Shown: piece after piece, positions 1 through 8,483 of the stretch
Numbering within the stretch: position 1 is the stretch's first letter
Layout: the number at the start of each line of letters is the position of its first letter
Assembly: GCA_947499125.1 (NCBI GenBank)
Contig: CANMMP010000002.1
Coordinates: 310,001-374,000 of the forward strand
DNA: 64,000 bases
Source of the DNA: an uncultured Pontibacter sp.
GTDB lineage: Bacteria; Bacteroidota; Bacteroidia; Cytophagales; Hymenobacteraceae
Direction: 5' to 3'
Translations under genes and position numbers: made by a program
The notes under the pieces: model-generated
What the model was told of the DNA's origin: nothing
Seen by the model: only the letters and a program-made list of their open reading frames with translations
Database searches by the model: none

Positions 1-1167
1 CTGTAGCTGCTTCAGATCTGCTTTTGTGCGGTTTAAACTATAGCTCAGGTCATTTGCCTGCAACTTCACATCTGTAAAGTATAAGTGGTTGTAATCCATG
101 CCGCGCGGCTGTGCAGGCATATTAAAGTTATCGAACTTAATGTTTACCCCGGAAATATCTGTTTCCCCTAAGGTCACTACCCAATCCACCGGCTGGCCCT
201 GCGCTTTCTCCACCGATTCGTCCAGGTCGCGCACTATCTTAGCCGGGTTCACAGCCAGCGAATCAGATGGTTTATACTTTTCCTGGGCATAAACTATAGC
301 AGTATTGTGCAGCTCCAGGTTGCTGAGGTCTACGCGGGCATTAGGCAGGTCTATGTTGTCAGATGTTACATTGGCTCTCCCCAGGTCTACTTCAATGCGC
401 TGTTCGGCCACACGGTTCTCATAGCGCAGGCGTATAGACTCCAGGTCTGCTTTGTTTAAGCCAAACTCAAAGGCAATAGGTTCCGGCTCTGATGGCGGTG
501 GCAGTTTGGTTTGTATAAAGTTTATCCAGGTGTTTTTAAGCTCGACGTTATCAACCAGGTATTTCTGTTCTTCCAGGTTCAGCTCGTCCATGGTTGTGTT
601 TAGCTGACCGATATGCGTTTCTATCAGGTTGCCGCCTGCTTCATCCCGGAAGCTTACTCTTACATTATCTAAATTAATTACTCCCAGGTTTATGGCCATC
701 GCGGTGGTGTCAGCAGGAGTAGTAGTTGCGGTGGTGTCGGTGGCGAAAGCCTCCATTATATGATCGAAGTTGGAACTGCTGTCGGGCCGGATGTGCAGGT
801 TTAACCGCGCTTTTTCAAGGTCTATTTTACTGATGTCTATTGTACCGCCGATCAATCCAAAAATGTCGAGGTCAACACCCAGGCGCTGGCTGTACCAAAG
901 GGTGTCCTGTTGCTGGTCTTCCAGGTATACGTCTTTCAGTACCAGTGCATTGCGCCAGTCAGTAGTAAATCCCCCTATCTCTACTTTTGTGCCAAACATG
1001 CCTTCCAGGTAATCAGCACCTTGTTTGGCAGTATAGTTCTGCACCCCCTGAAACTGCAGGGCTACAACTATAATAATTATTAAGGCAACTATAAATAATA
1101 ACAGGCCAAGGATGACTTTGGCGACTACTTTCCCGATATGTTTAGCTGATGCGATATCTCTTTTCCG
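1..1167 (-). CDS. TamB-like translocation/assembly module protein, N-terminal part (runs off left edge)
   Basis: The minus-strand frame is open from an in-frame TAA at 1168-1170 to base 1, about 389 codons of a protein that continues outside the window. It starts with a basic stretch and one hydrophobic segment (about 1060-1130). The motif KVEIGGFTTDWR follows, then repetitive beta-strand-rich sequence (ISKIDLEKARLNLHI, LDNVRVSFRDEAGG, DISGVNIKFDNFNMP). This pattern is typical of Bacteroidota TamB/AsmA-like proteins, which are anchored in the inner membrane and help move lipids or outer-membrane proteins across the periplasm. Between the upstream stop and the membrane segment there is no in-frame ATG, GTG or TTG, so the start is unresolved; the given end is only the open-frame limit. 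The family call is fairly firm; the exact role is inference. Confidence 0.72.
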
Positions 1168-1203
1168 TTAAGTGTGTGTACAGGCTTTACGGAATTATGC
1201 AAA

Positions 1204-1211
1204 CAAAGATA
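1204..1211 (-). promoter_or_regulatory. Candidate Bacteroidota -7 promoter box before the TamB-like gene
   Basis: The minus strand reads TATCTTTG here, matching the Bacteroidota sigma-A -7 consensus TAnnTTTG. It lies about 40 bases before the TamB open frame. No convincing -33 TTG was seen at the usual spacing, so this is a single-box match. Confidence 0.4.
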
Positions 1212-1356
1212 ACCGCCTATATAGCTGAATTGCTGATTTTTGACGAAAAGTACCCTAAATCGGAGAGGTGACTGATGAAAAAGTATAATTTGGGGTGCAA
1301 TTTGAAGCGAAGAATAAACTGTGAAGCTGTTTTGGATTTTAAGAATCTTTAACTAC

Positions 1357-1568
1357 GCCCTTGCTGCGTGTTTTTACCAGCAAGTAAATATCCCGGATAG
1401 TTAAACCGTCATACACCGAAATAGGGAGAAGTCGTTATACTTTTATAGTTGATGCTCATGTACTTAGATGTAGTTTGTAGTTTCTGAAGTATAAAAAGAG
1501 CCATTGGTGGTGTTCTTACTAACAATTCAACTCCTACATGCTTGCTGGTGAAAACACGCAGCAAGGGC
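1357..1568. repeat. 212-bp element bounded by 28-bp inverted repeats (MITE-like)
   Basis: Bases 1357-1384 and 1541-1568 are inverted copies of each other with 27 of 28 positions matching; the right arm begins CTTGCTGGTGAAAACACGCA and ends GCAAGGGC. The 156-base interior has no credible gene. A related copy of the arm (25 of 28 matches) occurs at 60013-60040 in this window. Terminal inverted repeats around a short non-coding core suggest a non-autonomous mobile element or a structured extragenic repeat. No target-site duplication was recognised. Confidence 0.6.
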
Positions 1569-1580
1569 ATTAGTATATAA

Positions 1581-1620
1581 AAAGAGAGCCGCAACTATAC
1601 ATTGCGGCTCTCTCTTTTTA
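1581..1620 (-). terminator. Rho-independent terminator after the acyl carrier protein gene
   Basis: A perfect 12-bp stem (AGAGAGCCGCAA with TTGCGGCTCTCT) encloses a 7-base loop and has A/T runs on both sides. It lies just past the stop of the minus-strand ACP gene and so probably ends the efflux/ACP transcript. Confidence 0.8.
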
Positions 1621-1634
1621 TACCATTTACCAAC

Positions 1635-1889
1635 TTAGCTGGCTTGTTTATGGGTATAAACATAGTTCACAAAATCATCAACCGTATACACGGGCACTTC
1701 GTCTGGTATGGTCAGGTGATAAGTTTTCTCCACTTTCAGGATAATATCTACCACATCCACTATATCCAACCCTAATTTGGTCAGATCCCGGACTTCGAGC
1801 AGGTTGTTCTTGTTGATCTTAGTAACAGAAGAGATGATCTTCACCACTTCTTTTTGAATTGCCTTGATGTCTGAAGTTACATGAGTCAT
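1635..1889 (-). CDS. Acyl carrier protein-like protein lacking the phosphopantetheine serine
   Basis: This 84-residue protein has the size and helical pattern of an acyl carrier protein (helix I IKAIQKEVVKIISSV, loop, helix II LDIVDVVDIILKVEKTYHLTIPD, helix III DDFVNYVYTHK). In ordinary ACPs the conserved DSL motif at the start of helix II carries 4'-phosphopantetheine on its serine. Here the matching residues are D-I-V, with codon ATA where serine is expected, so it should not be able to carry an acyl chain in the usual way. It lies 105 bases downstream of the RND pump gene on the same strand, before a strong terminator, and may be the last gene of that transcript. Its role is unknown; a regulatory or structural ACP paralogue, or a decaying gene, are both possible. 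Confidence 0.75.
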   Translation of the reverse strand: MTHVTSDIKAIQKEVVKIISSVTKINKNNLLEVRDLTKLGLDIVDVVDIILKVEKTYHLTIPDEVPVYTVDDFVNYVYTHKQAS

Positions 1890-1994
1890 GGCTTATAAGC
1901 GTAAAGGTAAGTCTGGTTCTGAGATTGCGGAAACTATAAGCCTCCACAATCTCCCCAGTAATCTATCTATATGAAAAAAGGAAATGCATGCTGA

Positions 1995-4900
1995 TTAATG
2001 CGCGAATTCGTGCGCCATTTTCTTTTCTTCCAGCATCTTGGTTTCGTGCTCCAGCTCTTCGAGTGTCTTCTCTTCCAGCTCGATCACGGTCTTCTTATCC
2101 ATACCAAGCTTCGCTAATATTCTGTCGAAGCCATAGTAGATGATTGGAACAACGATAAGCGTCAGGAACATAGACGAGCTCAGACCACCGATCAGCGCCC
2201 AGGCCAGACCATTCTTGGTTGCGGCTACTGAACCACCTGCCAACGCGATCGGCAACATACCAATCACCATTGCCAGCGTTGTCATCAGGATCGGGCGGAA
2301 ACGAATTCTTACTGCTTCTATCAATGCTTCCTTCACGGCCACACCTTCTGCTTTCAGCTTGTTGGTAAAGTCAACCACCATGATCGCGTTCTTCGCAACC
2401 AGACCGATCATCATAATGATACCCAGGATAGAGAAGATACTCAGCGACTGAGCAGCAAGCGCCAGCGCAAGCAAGGCACCAATGATCGCCAACGGAATAG
2501 AGAACAGAACCACCAGCGGGTAAATGTAAGAGTCGTACAGGGCCACCATGATCAGGTACACGAAGATGATGGAAGCAAGCAGGGCAATACCCAGCGTACC
2601 GAAACCTTCGCTCTGGTTTTTCATGTCGCCACCAAACTCGTAGCTTACACCTTTCGGCGCTTCTATTTCAGCAAGTTTAGCCTGTATATCTGCACCGATC
2701 GAACCAGACGGACGACCAATTACCTGCGAGTTCACGTTTACCGAAGTTACACGGTTGTAACGCTCCAGCTGCGACGGACCAGTAGACTGACGGATATCAG
2801 CGAACTGTGCCAAGCGAACGATCTGACCCCTGTTATTCACAAAAGACAGGCTTCCAATATCGTTCACGCTGCGGCGGTCAAACTCATCCAGGCGGATATT
2901 GATGTCGTAGTCTTCGGTACCGGAACGGAAAGTAACATCGGAGTTACCGCTAAAGGCCAGCTGCATACTTGCACCCACACTCTCCAGCGACAGGCCAACG
3001 TTTGCCATCTTATCGCGGTCCACTACAACTTCAATTTCCGGGTTACCACCTTCTACAGATGTTTCCACGTCGGCAGTACCATCTATACTTTCAGTAATGG
3101 CCATTACTTTCTGCGAGAAAGCCATCACACTATCTAGGTTCGAGCCTGAGATGATGATCTGAATTGGCGCCTGTGCGTTACCTACCAGACCTACCGGAAC
3201 AGGAGTTACTTCCACATCCGGTATTCTGCTTTCGATATCGGCTTTTGCCTGGCGGCTGAACTGGTTTGTACTGAATGCACGCTCCTTCACATCTACCAGC
3301 GTTACCGAAACATCTGACTTATATGCCGTGTTCTGGCCAGCCTGCGCCGAAGTGGTAGTACCTACGGTTGTAAATACCTGCTTCACTTCAGGAATCGACT
3401 GTAAATACTCTTCTACCTGGCGTGTTGCAAAGTTGGTTTGCTCTACGGTAGCGTTCTTTGGTAACTCCAGCTGTAAGCTTACTTCACCACGGTCGCCGGC
3501 AGGTATAAATTCAGAACCTATAAAGCCGAACGGTACCAGTGCAAACGAAGCAAACAACATGAGTATAGTTAAGCCCAGCGTGATAAATTTGTGGTTAAAT
3601 GCCCACTTCAACGCAGCTGTAAAACCATCAATAATTCTATCCAGGAAACGCTCGAAAGCAAGTATAAAGCGTCCGAAAAAGTTCTTGTCAGAGATATGCT
3701 CCAGGCGTGAGAAACGGCTGGCAAGTAACGGGATCAATGTAAAGGCAACGAACAACGAGATCATTGTGGATACAGCAACCACCACAGCAAACTGGCGCAG
3801 GATATCCGAAACTAAACCTGTTGAAAGCGCGATAGGAATAAACACCACCACAATTACCAGGGTAATAGATGTAACTGTCGACATGATCTCGCGGATACCA
3901 TCGTAAGCAGCCTGAGCCGGCTTTTTACCCATCTCCATGTGGCGGTGAATGTTCTCAATTACCACAATGGCATCATCCACCAGAATACCAACTACCAGCG
4001 AAAGCGCCAGTAACGACATAAGGTTAAGCGAGTAGCCAAACAGGTACATGAAAATAAAGGTCGCTACCAGGGATGCCGGAATCGAGATCATTACGATAAC
4101 TGCGTTACGCAGCGAGTGCAGGAACAGCAACATAACTATAGCCACCAGTATAACCGCTATAATCAAGTCATGTATAACTGAGTCGGCGGCTTCCAGGGTA
4201 AAGTCAGAAGAGTCGTTGGCAATGTTAAATTTCAGGCCTTCGGCAGCGTACGTTTTCTCTAAGTCAGCAAGCGCTTCTTTCGTTAAGCGGCTAACTTCTA
4301 CTGCGTTGGCATCAGACTGTTTCTGTATCGTTATACCTACCGATGGGTTACTGTTGATACGGTTCATTACTTCGATATCTTTCTGCGTATCCTGTACTTC
4401 GGCTACGTCTGAAAGGCGAACGATACCATTCTGGTCTTCACGAAGGATAAGGCTGTTCAGCTGCTCCAACGACTGAAATTTACCAGCCAATCGGATCTGT
4501 GTCTGGCCGCTTTCCTGCTTTATCTTACCAGTCGGGAAGTCAAGGTTTGAGTTACGGATCTTCTGCTGTACCTGAAGTATAGACAGGTTGTAAGCTTCCA
4601 GTTTGTTGGCGTCGATGTTTACTTTGATCTCACGTTCCTGGCCACCCAAAACTTTAATGGCCGCCATACCCTGAATTCTAGAAAGCTCCGGCTTGATCTT
4701 CTTATCGATCAGGTCATAGAACTCGGTTGCCGACATGTTAGCTGTGGCACCCATCTTGATGATCGGCAGGTCATCCAGGTCAAATTTGTTCAGCGTTGGC
4801 GCATCTGCATCTTCCGGCAGGTTAGCCAGAATTACGTTGATCTTACGTTGCGCTTCCTGCAAACTAAGGTCTACATCCGTACCCTGATTCAGGTTGATCA

Positions 4901-5174
4901 CGATCATGGAAAAGCTCTCCATAGAAGTACTTTTCATTTCCTTCACGTTCTCCAGGGAGGCAAGTGCGTCTTCAATTTCCTTTGTAACAGAGTTCTCCAC
5001 TTCGTTCGGCGAAGCACCCGGATAAATGGTCATGATGGTAAGCACCGGTGGGTTGAACTTCGGAAGAAGCTCGTAGTTAAGCGATTGGTAGCTGACAACC
5101 CCAAGCAGTGTGAGTACGGTAAATACCACCACTACTATAGTTGATCGCTGTATCGATAATTTGGTTATGTTCAT
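1995..5174 (-). CDS. RND efflux pump permease (AcrB/HAE1 family)
   Basis: The 1059-residue protein has the normal length for an RND exporter. It starts with a cytoplasmic helix (MNITKLSIQRSTIVVVVF) followed by porter-domain sequence. The transmembrane-4 motif GILVDDAIVVIENI keeps the paired aspartates used for proton relay, and the TM10 region GLVAKNAIMVVDF keeps the matching lysine. Such pumps form a trimer in the inner membrane and push drugs or other amphiphiles out through a fusion protein and a TolC-type channel, driven by protons. The charge-relay residues favour the multidrug (HAE1) branch over the metal (HME) branch. It is the distal pump gene of the operon with the fusion protein (gap 208 bases holding REP-like palindromes), TolC-like protein and regulator. 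Substrate unknown. Confidence 0.92.
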   Translation of the reverse strand: MNITKLSIQRSTIVVVVFTVLTLLGVVSYQSLNYELLPKFNPPVLTIMTIYPGASPNEVENSVTKEIEDALASLENVKEMKSTSMESFSMIVINLNQGTDVDLSLQEAQRKINVILANLPEDADAPTLNKFDLDDLPIIKMGATANMSATEFYDLIDKKIKPELSRIQGMAAIKVLGGQEREIKVNIDANKLEAYNLSILQVQQKIRNSNLDFPTGKIKQESGQTQIRLAGKFQSLEQLNSLILREDQNGIVRLSDVAEVQDTQKDIEVMNRINSNPSVGITIQKQSDANAVEVSRLTKEALADLEKTYAAEGLKFNIANDSSDFTLEAADSVIHDLIIAVILVAIVMLLFLHSLRNAVIVMISIPASLVATFIFMYLFGYSLNLMSLLALSLVVGILVDDAIVVIENIHRHMEMGKKPAQAAYDGIREIMSTVTSITLVIVVVFIPIALSTGLVSDILRQFAVVVAVSTMISLFVAFTLIPLLASRFSRLEHISDKNFFGRFILAFERFLDRIIDGFTAALKWAFNHKFITLGLTILMLFASFALVPFGFIGSEFIPAGDRGEVSLQLELPKNATVEQTNFATRQVEEYLQSIPEVKQVFTTVGTTTSAQAGQNTAYKSDVSVTLVDVKERAFSTNQFSRQAKADIESRIPDVEVTPVPVGLVGNAQAPIQIIISGSNLDSVMAFSQKVMAITESIDGTADVETSVEGGNPEIEVVVDRDKMANVGLSLESVGASMQLAFSGNSDVTFRSGTEDYDINIRLDEFDRRSVNDIGSLSFVNNRGQIVRLAQFADIRQSTGPSQLERYNRVTSVNVNSQVIGRPSGSIGADIQAKLAEIEAPKGVSYEFGGDMKNQSEGFGTLGIALLASIIFVYLIMVALYDSYIYPLVVLFSIPLAIIGALLALALAAQSLSIFSILGIIMMIGLVAKNAIMVVDFTNKLKAEGVAVKEALIEAVRIRFRPILMTTLAMVIGMLPIALAGGSVAATKNGLAWALIGGLSSSMFLTLIVVPIIYYGFDRILAKLGMDKKTVIELEEKTLEELEHETKMLEEKKMAHEFAH

Positions 5175-5224
5175 TTTATAGTTTCTTATTTAAAAGAAGT
5201 TATTGCTTTTACCAGTTTAACATT

Positions 5225-5323
5225 CCGCCAGTTTGAGCGTAGCGGTAACTGGTGGTTTAATATGGCAGCCAGTTTGTAACTGGCGAAAGTATGCTGGTTT
5301 GAATCACGCCAGTTACAAACTGG
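5225..5323. repeat. Cluster of REP-like palindromes between pump and fusion-protein genes
   Basis: Bases 5269-5285 (CCAGTTTGTAACTGGCG) are repeated as an exact reverse complement at 5307-5323, separated by 21 bases. Each arm is itself nearly palindromic. A third related unit with ends CCGCCAGTT and AACTGGTGG lies at 5225-5255. Such clusters resemble REP/BIME elements spread by RAYT-type (Y1) transposases. In the operon leader between two genes it could also form an RNA stem-loop that changes relative expression. Confidence 0.65.
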
Positions 5324-5382
5324 CCCCATACCCAGCCACAAGTTGCACTGACGCTAAACCTGCGGCATGTACTATGGTCTGA

Positions 5383-6438
5383 TTACTTCAGCAACGTCAC
5401 TTTAATGCCTTCGCGCAGGTTGATCTGGCCGCTTCGTACTACTTGCTCGCCCGGCTTCACACCATCCAGTATCTCTACTTTATCTTGTGTAACCACACCC
5501 ACTTTCACTTTGCGCATGTTGGCAACGCCGTTGTTTACCACATAAACACTTGGGTTCTGGATGCTGCCAACTATAGCTTCGCGTGGTAAAATCATCGCAT
5601 CGCGCTGGTCGTTTACCTCAAAGAAAGCGGTGCCGTACATACCGGCTCTCAGGTTGTTATTACCTGCATTTTTCACTTCCACTTCCACGTCAAACTTCAG
5701 GGTTGGGTCGGCTTGTGCAGCAACAGCAGTCACTATACCTTCGTATTCCTGGCCTGCGCCGGCATCAGCTTTCACCGTTACTTTATCCCCTTTGTTTATC
5801 AGGAGAACTTCGCTTTCAGAAGCTTTTACTTTCAGTTTCAGTTTGTCCACGTTCACGATGTCGTATAGTTTGGTACCCATGTTCAGGTAAGAGCCTACTT
5901 CTACATAAATCTCGTTTATCTCGCCGCCGATAGGAGCCGTGATTCTGGTTTTAGTTAAGCGCTGACGTGCAGCTACCAACTGTGCCTGCGTAGACTTTGC
6001 AGCCAAACGGGCATCTTCCAGTTGGCGCTGTGTGATCGCATCGCCGGCAGCCAGGTTCTCGAAACGCTCTAAGTCACGCTTTGCTTTCTCGGCGTTGGTT
6101 TGTGCCGTAGCCAAGTCAGCAGACATGGTGTTGCTTTCTACCTGGGCCAGCAGTTCGCCTGCTTTTACTTTATCGCCTTTGCGCTTCAGCACGCTCTTTA
6201 TTTGGCCGGTAGTTTCTGATAAAAGTGTCAGGCTCTGGATAGGAGCGAAGTTACCTTGTGCGGTAAAAGACTTGTCTAATTTCTCTGTTTTTACTTGTGT
6301 AACAGCTACCGGAATGGCATCACTTTTAATTTCTGCAACTGCTGCGTTCGCGGCCATCTGTTCTTTGTTGCTCATCAGTTTAAAACCAATAGCGGCCAAA
6401 ACAACCAGCACAAGTACGATATAAATTACCTTCTTCAT
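5383..6438 (-). CDS. RND efflux membrane fusion protein (periplasmic adaptor)
   Basis: The 351-residue protein has an N-terminal membrane anchor (VIYIVLVLVVLAAIGFKLM), a lipoyl-like segment (SETTGQIKSVLKRKGDKVKAGELLAQV), a short coiled-coil hairpin (about residues 105-145), the second lipoyl half (TRITAPIGGEINEIYVEVGSYL), and beta-barrel and membrane-proximal domains ending in LREGIKVTLLK. This is the layout of HlyD/AcrA-type adaptors that link an RND pump to an outer-membrane channel. It lies 20 bases downstream of the TolC-like gene and upstream of the RND gene on the same strand. There is no lipobox cysteine, so it is probably anchored by its N-terminal helix. Confidence 0.92.
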   Translation of the reverse strand: MKKVIYIVLVLVVLAAIGFKLMSNKEQMAANAAVAEIKSDAIPVAVTQVKTEKLDKSFTAQGNFAPIQSLTLLSETTGQIKSVLKRKGDKVKAGELLAQVESNTMSADLATAQTNAEKAKRDLERFENLAAGDAITQRQLEDARLAAKSTQAQLVAARQRLTKTRITAPIGGEINEIYVEVGSYLNMGTKLYDIVNVDKLKLKVKASESEVLLINKGDKVTVKADAGAGQEYEGIVTAVAAQADPTLKFDVEVEVKNAGNNNLRAGMYGTAFFEVNDQRDAMILPREAIVGSIQNPSVYVVNNGVANMRKVKVGVVTQDKVEILDGVKPGEQVVRSGQINLREGIKVTLLK

Positions 6439-6458
6439 TTTAGTATTTGGTGTATGTC

Positions 6459-7814
6459 TTATTTAGATAGTGATTCGAGGTTTCCTTTTGCTTTCAGATA
6501 GCTTAGCTGTGCAATCTGGTACTTCAGTCTTTCGTTGTTCAGGTTTGTCTGAGCTTCGCGCAGGGCAGTTTCTGCATTCAGCAGGTCGCTTAGGGGTGCC
6601 AGTGCTTCCTTGTATAGTTGGTTGGTGGTGTCGTACACTTCCTGGGCTAGCTTCACGTTGCGTTCCTGGGCAGCTATGTTGTTCTGGCTGTTGCCTAACT
6701 GGCTAAGCGCGTTGCTTAGCTCTACCTGTGTGTTCTTGTTGTATTGCTGTATGTCCAGGTCCATTTTCTTCAGCTCAATCTCGCGCTGCTGCACCTGGCT
6801 CTTCTTGCGCAAACCATCAAAAATCGGGATGTTCAACTGCAGACCTACCTGCGAGTTCGGGAACCACATGGCATCAGAATTACCGATCATGCGGCCGTCG
6901 TACTGCGACTGGTAGTTATAGTTACCAAAGGCAGCCAGCGACGGGTAGTACCCTGCTCTGATGTTCTCAATTTCTAATGCCTTTAGCTCTTTCTGCTTGT
7001 TCAGTATCTTGAACTCAGCACGCTCTGTAGCCACATCATTCACACCGGCTATAGTTGGCTGCTCGTCTAACAACACATCATCTGCAGACCCTGTTAAAGC
7101 GATCTGCTCTTCCAGCGGCATGCCCATAAAAAACTTGAGTACATTCAGTTGCTGCACGTAAGCGGCCTGCAGGTTTTCTTTCTGGTTCTCGAGGTTTATC
7201 TTGTTTACCTTAATGCGGTTCACGTCTACCTTCTTAACCAGGTCGTTCTTATACTGTAGTGTCAGGATCTTTTCAAGCTGAGTAAGCATGTTCAGGTTAG
7301 CGTTGATGCTATTGAACTGCTCTTTTGTTTGCAGCACCTGGTAATAAGCGCTACCCACGTTGTAGATCACATCTTCGGTAGCCATTTCTTTGCGGATGCG
7401 ATACAGGTCTTCAGCGCTCTTGGCAGCTTTTAAGCCTACAAAGTATGACTTACTAAACAGTAACTGTGTTACAGATAAACCAGCCTGAACGGTGTTATCA
7501 GAGCCTGCCGGTATAATTAATGGTCCAGTCCCTTCCTGGTTCATAGTAGCAGGGAGCACGAACATTGTTTTTTCTATAGTTCTTACTGCCGAGCCTTTTA
7601 CCTCTACCTGTGGCAAACCGGCACTACGAACCTCGTTGATCTGGTATTTCGAGCCAAGCTCATCGTAAGAGGCCTTTTTTATATTCTCGTTATTTTCGAG
7701 TGCATAGTTAACAGCCTGTTGCAGGGTTATTTCCTTCTCAGTTGCCTGGCTTTGTGCAAAGGCGGGCGTCATGCAGAAGAGCGCTAATCCTACTAGTAAG
7801 TGTTTGGTATTCAC
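6459..7814 (-). CDS. TolC-like outer-membrane efflux channel protein
   Basis: The 451-residue protein starts with a signal peptide (MNTKHLLVGLALFCMTPAFAQS) and shows the duplicated OEP repeat: long amphipathic alpha-helices with heptads, such as LQQAVNYALENNENIKKASY in the first half and LNAETALREAQTNLNNERLKY near the C terminus. TolC-family trimers form the outer-membrane exit duct for RND pumps. It is the first structural gene after the regulator (69-base gap containing an operator-like sequence) and is followed after 20 bases by the fusion protein, so the three pump parts are probably one operon. Confidence 0.92.
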   Translation of the reverse strand: MNTKHLLVGLALFCMTPAFAQSQATEKEITLQQAVNYALENNENIKKASYDELGSKYQINEVRSAGLPQVEVKGSAVRTIEKTMFVLPATMNQEGTGPLIIPAGSDNTVQAGLSVTQLLFSKSYFVGLKAAKSAEDLYRIRKEMATEDVIYNVGSAYYQVLQTKEQFNSINANLNMLTQLEKILTLQYKNDLVKKVDVNRIKVNKINLENQKENLQAAYVQQLNVLKFFMGMPLEEQIALTGSADDVLLDEQPTIAGVNDVATERAEFKILNKQKELKALEIENIRAGYYPSLAAFGNYNYQSQYDGRMIGNSDAMWFPNSQVGLQLNIPIFDGLRKKSQVQQREIELKKMDLDIQQYNKNTQVELSNALSQLGNSQNNIAAQERNVKLAQEVYDTTNQLYKEALAPLSDLLNAETALREAQTNLNNERLKYQIAQLSYLKAKGNLESLSK

Positions 7815-7846
7815 GTTTATAGTTCTTTTAGTTTTGATAAGTATAG

Positions 7847-7876
7847 TTGGTTCTGAAATTTGTGAACTAACGAAAC
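7847..7876. promoter_or_regulatory. Operator-like sequence before the TolC-like gene
   Basis: The 30 bases here match the reverse complement of 8403-8432 at 26 of 30 positions. The core is an interrupted palindrome, GTTC-N10-GAAC. One copy lies directly before the efflux genes and the other before the regulator gene, as expected for binding sites of the encoded MarR/GbsR-type protein. Confidence 0.55.
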
Positions 7877-7883
7877 AAAAAAA

Positions 7884-8357
7884 TTATGCTTTATGTTTCG
7901 CGTTTTCTATTTCCCATTGCTCGATTAGGTTCGGTAGCTGGGCTTTCAGGTAATCAAGGAAACTGATAAAGCTTAATAATTTCTGGTCGTAAGCAGGGTT
8001 TTCTCTTTTTCTTACATCCAGCACACGCTTCAGTATATTGTTCAGTTCACCCAGGTCTTCCATCTTCTTGTTAAACAGGTCGCGCCAGTTCGATGATTTT
8101 ATCCGAAAATAGCGTTTTCTGTCTCCTGAAAAAGTGGTGTACTCAATATGGCCGGTGTTAAGCAGCATGTTCAAGGCGTTGCTGGTAGCACTTTTGCTTA
8201 TATTCAAGGTTTCAGAGATCTCTTCGAACGTAAGCTCAGGCTTATCCGAAACCAACAGTATGCCCATAACGCGCGCTACAGCCGGCTGGAAACCATTGTT
8301 TTCCTGGTATACTCCAAATTCCTCGATCAGCTCCAGTTGTTTATCGCTTAGTGTCAT
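7884..8357 (-). CDS. GbsR/MarR-type winged-helix transcriptional regulator
   Basis: The 157-residue protein contains a MarR/GbsR winged helix: LTFEEISETLNISKSATSNALNMLLNTGHIEYTTFSGDRKRYFRI gives helix-turn-helix and wing (about residues 38-83), followed by a helical C-terminal dimerisation part. Similar Bacteroidota proteins are usually local repressors of transport operons. It lies directly upstream of the TolC/fusion/RND genes on the same strand. A near-identical 30-base sequence sits both before its own gene and before the TolC-like gene, supporting control of itself and of the pump. The ligand is unknown. Confidence 0.85.
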   Translation of the reverse strand: MTLSDKQLELIEEFGVYQENNGFQPAVARVMGILLVSDKPELTFEEISETLNISKSATSNALNMLLNTGHIEYTTFSGDRKRYFRIKSSNWRDLFNKKMEDLGELNNILKRVLDVRKRENPAYDQKLLSFISFLDYLKAQLPNLIEQWEIENAKHKA

Positions 8358-8387
8358 AATAATTATCAGTTACAGCTAGATAACGCA

Positions 8388-8395
8388 CAAAAGTA
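8388..8395 (-). promoter_or_regulatory. Candidate -7 promoter box for the regulator/efflux transcript
   Basis: The minus strand reads TACTTTTG, fitting TAnnTTTG, about 30 bases before the regulator start. The operator-like sequence at 8403-8432 would overlap or lie just upstream of the -33 region. A 12-bp perfect palindrome (AAACTATAGTTT, 8395-8406) is adjacent. Confidence 0.45.
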
Positions 8396-8402
8396 AACTA
8401 TA

Positions 8403-8432
8403 GTTTCTTTAGTTCATAATTTACAGAACCAA
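8403..8432. promoter_or_regulatory. Operator-like sequence before the MarR/GbsR-type regulator
   Basis: This is the partner of the site at 7847-7876 (26 of 30 identical in opposite orientation), with the same GTTC-N10-GAAC palindrome. Its place at the promoter of the regulator gene suggests autoregulation. Confidence 0.55.
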
Positions 8433-8483
8433 ACTTTCTAAATATTTAGTGGAGGTAGTAAAATAGCTTTTATTGAACTGTTG

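Noticed and set aside
1409-1594. A 61-codon open frame on the minus strand
   Set aside because: It lies across the inverted-repeat element and the ACP terminator, so its codons come from structural DNA; no family similarity seen.
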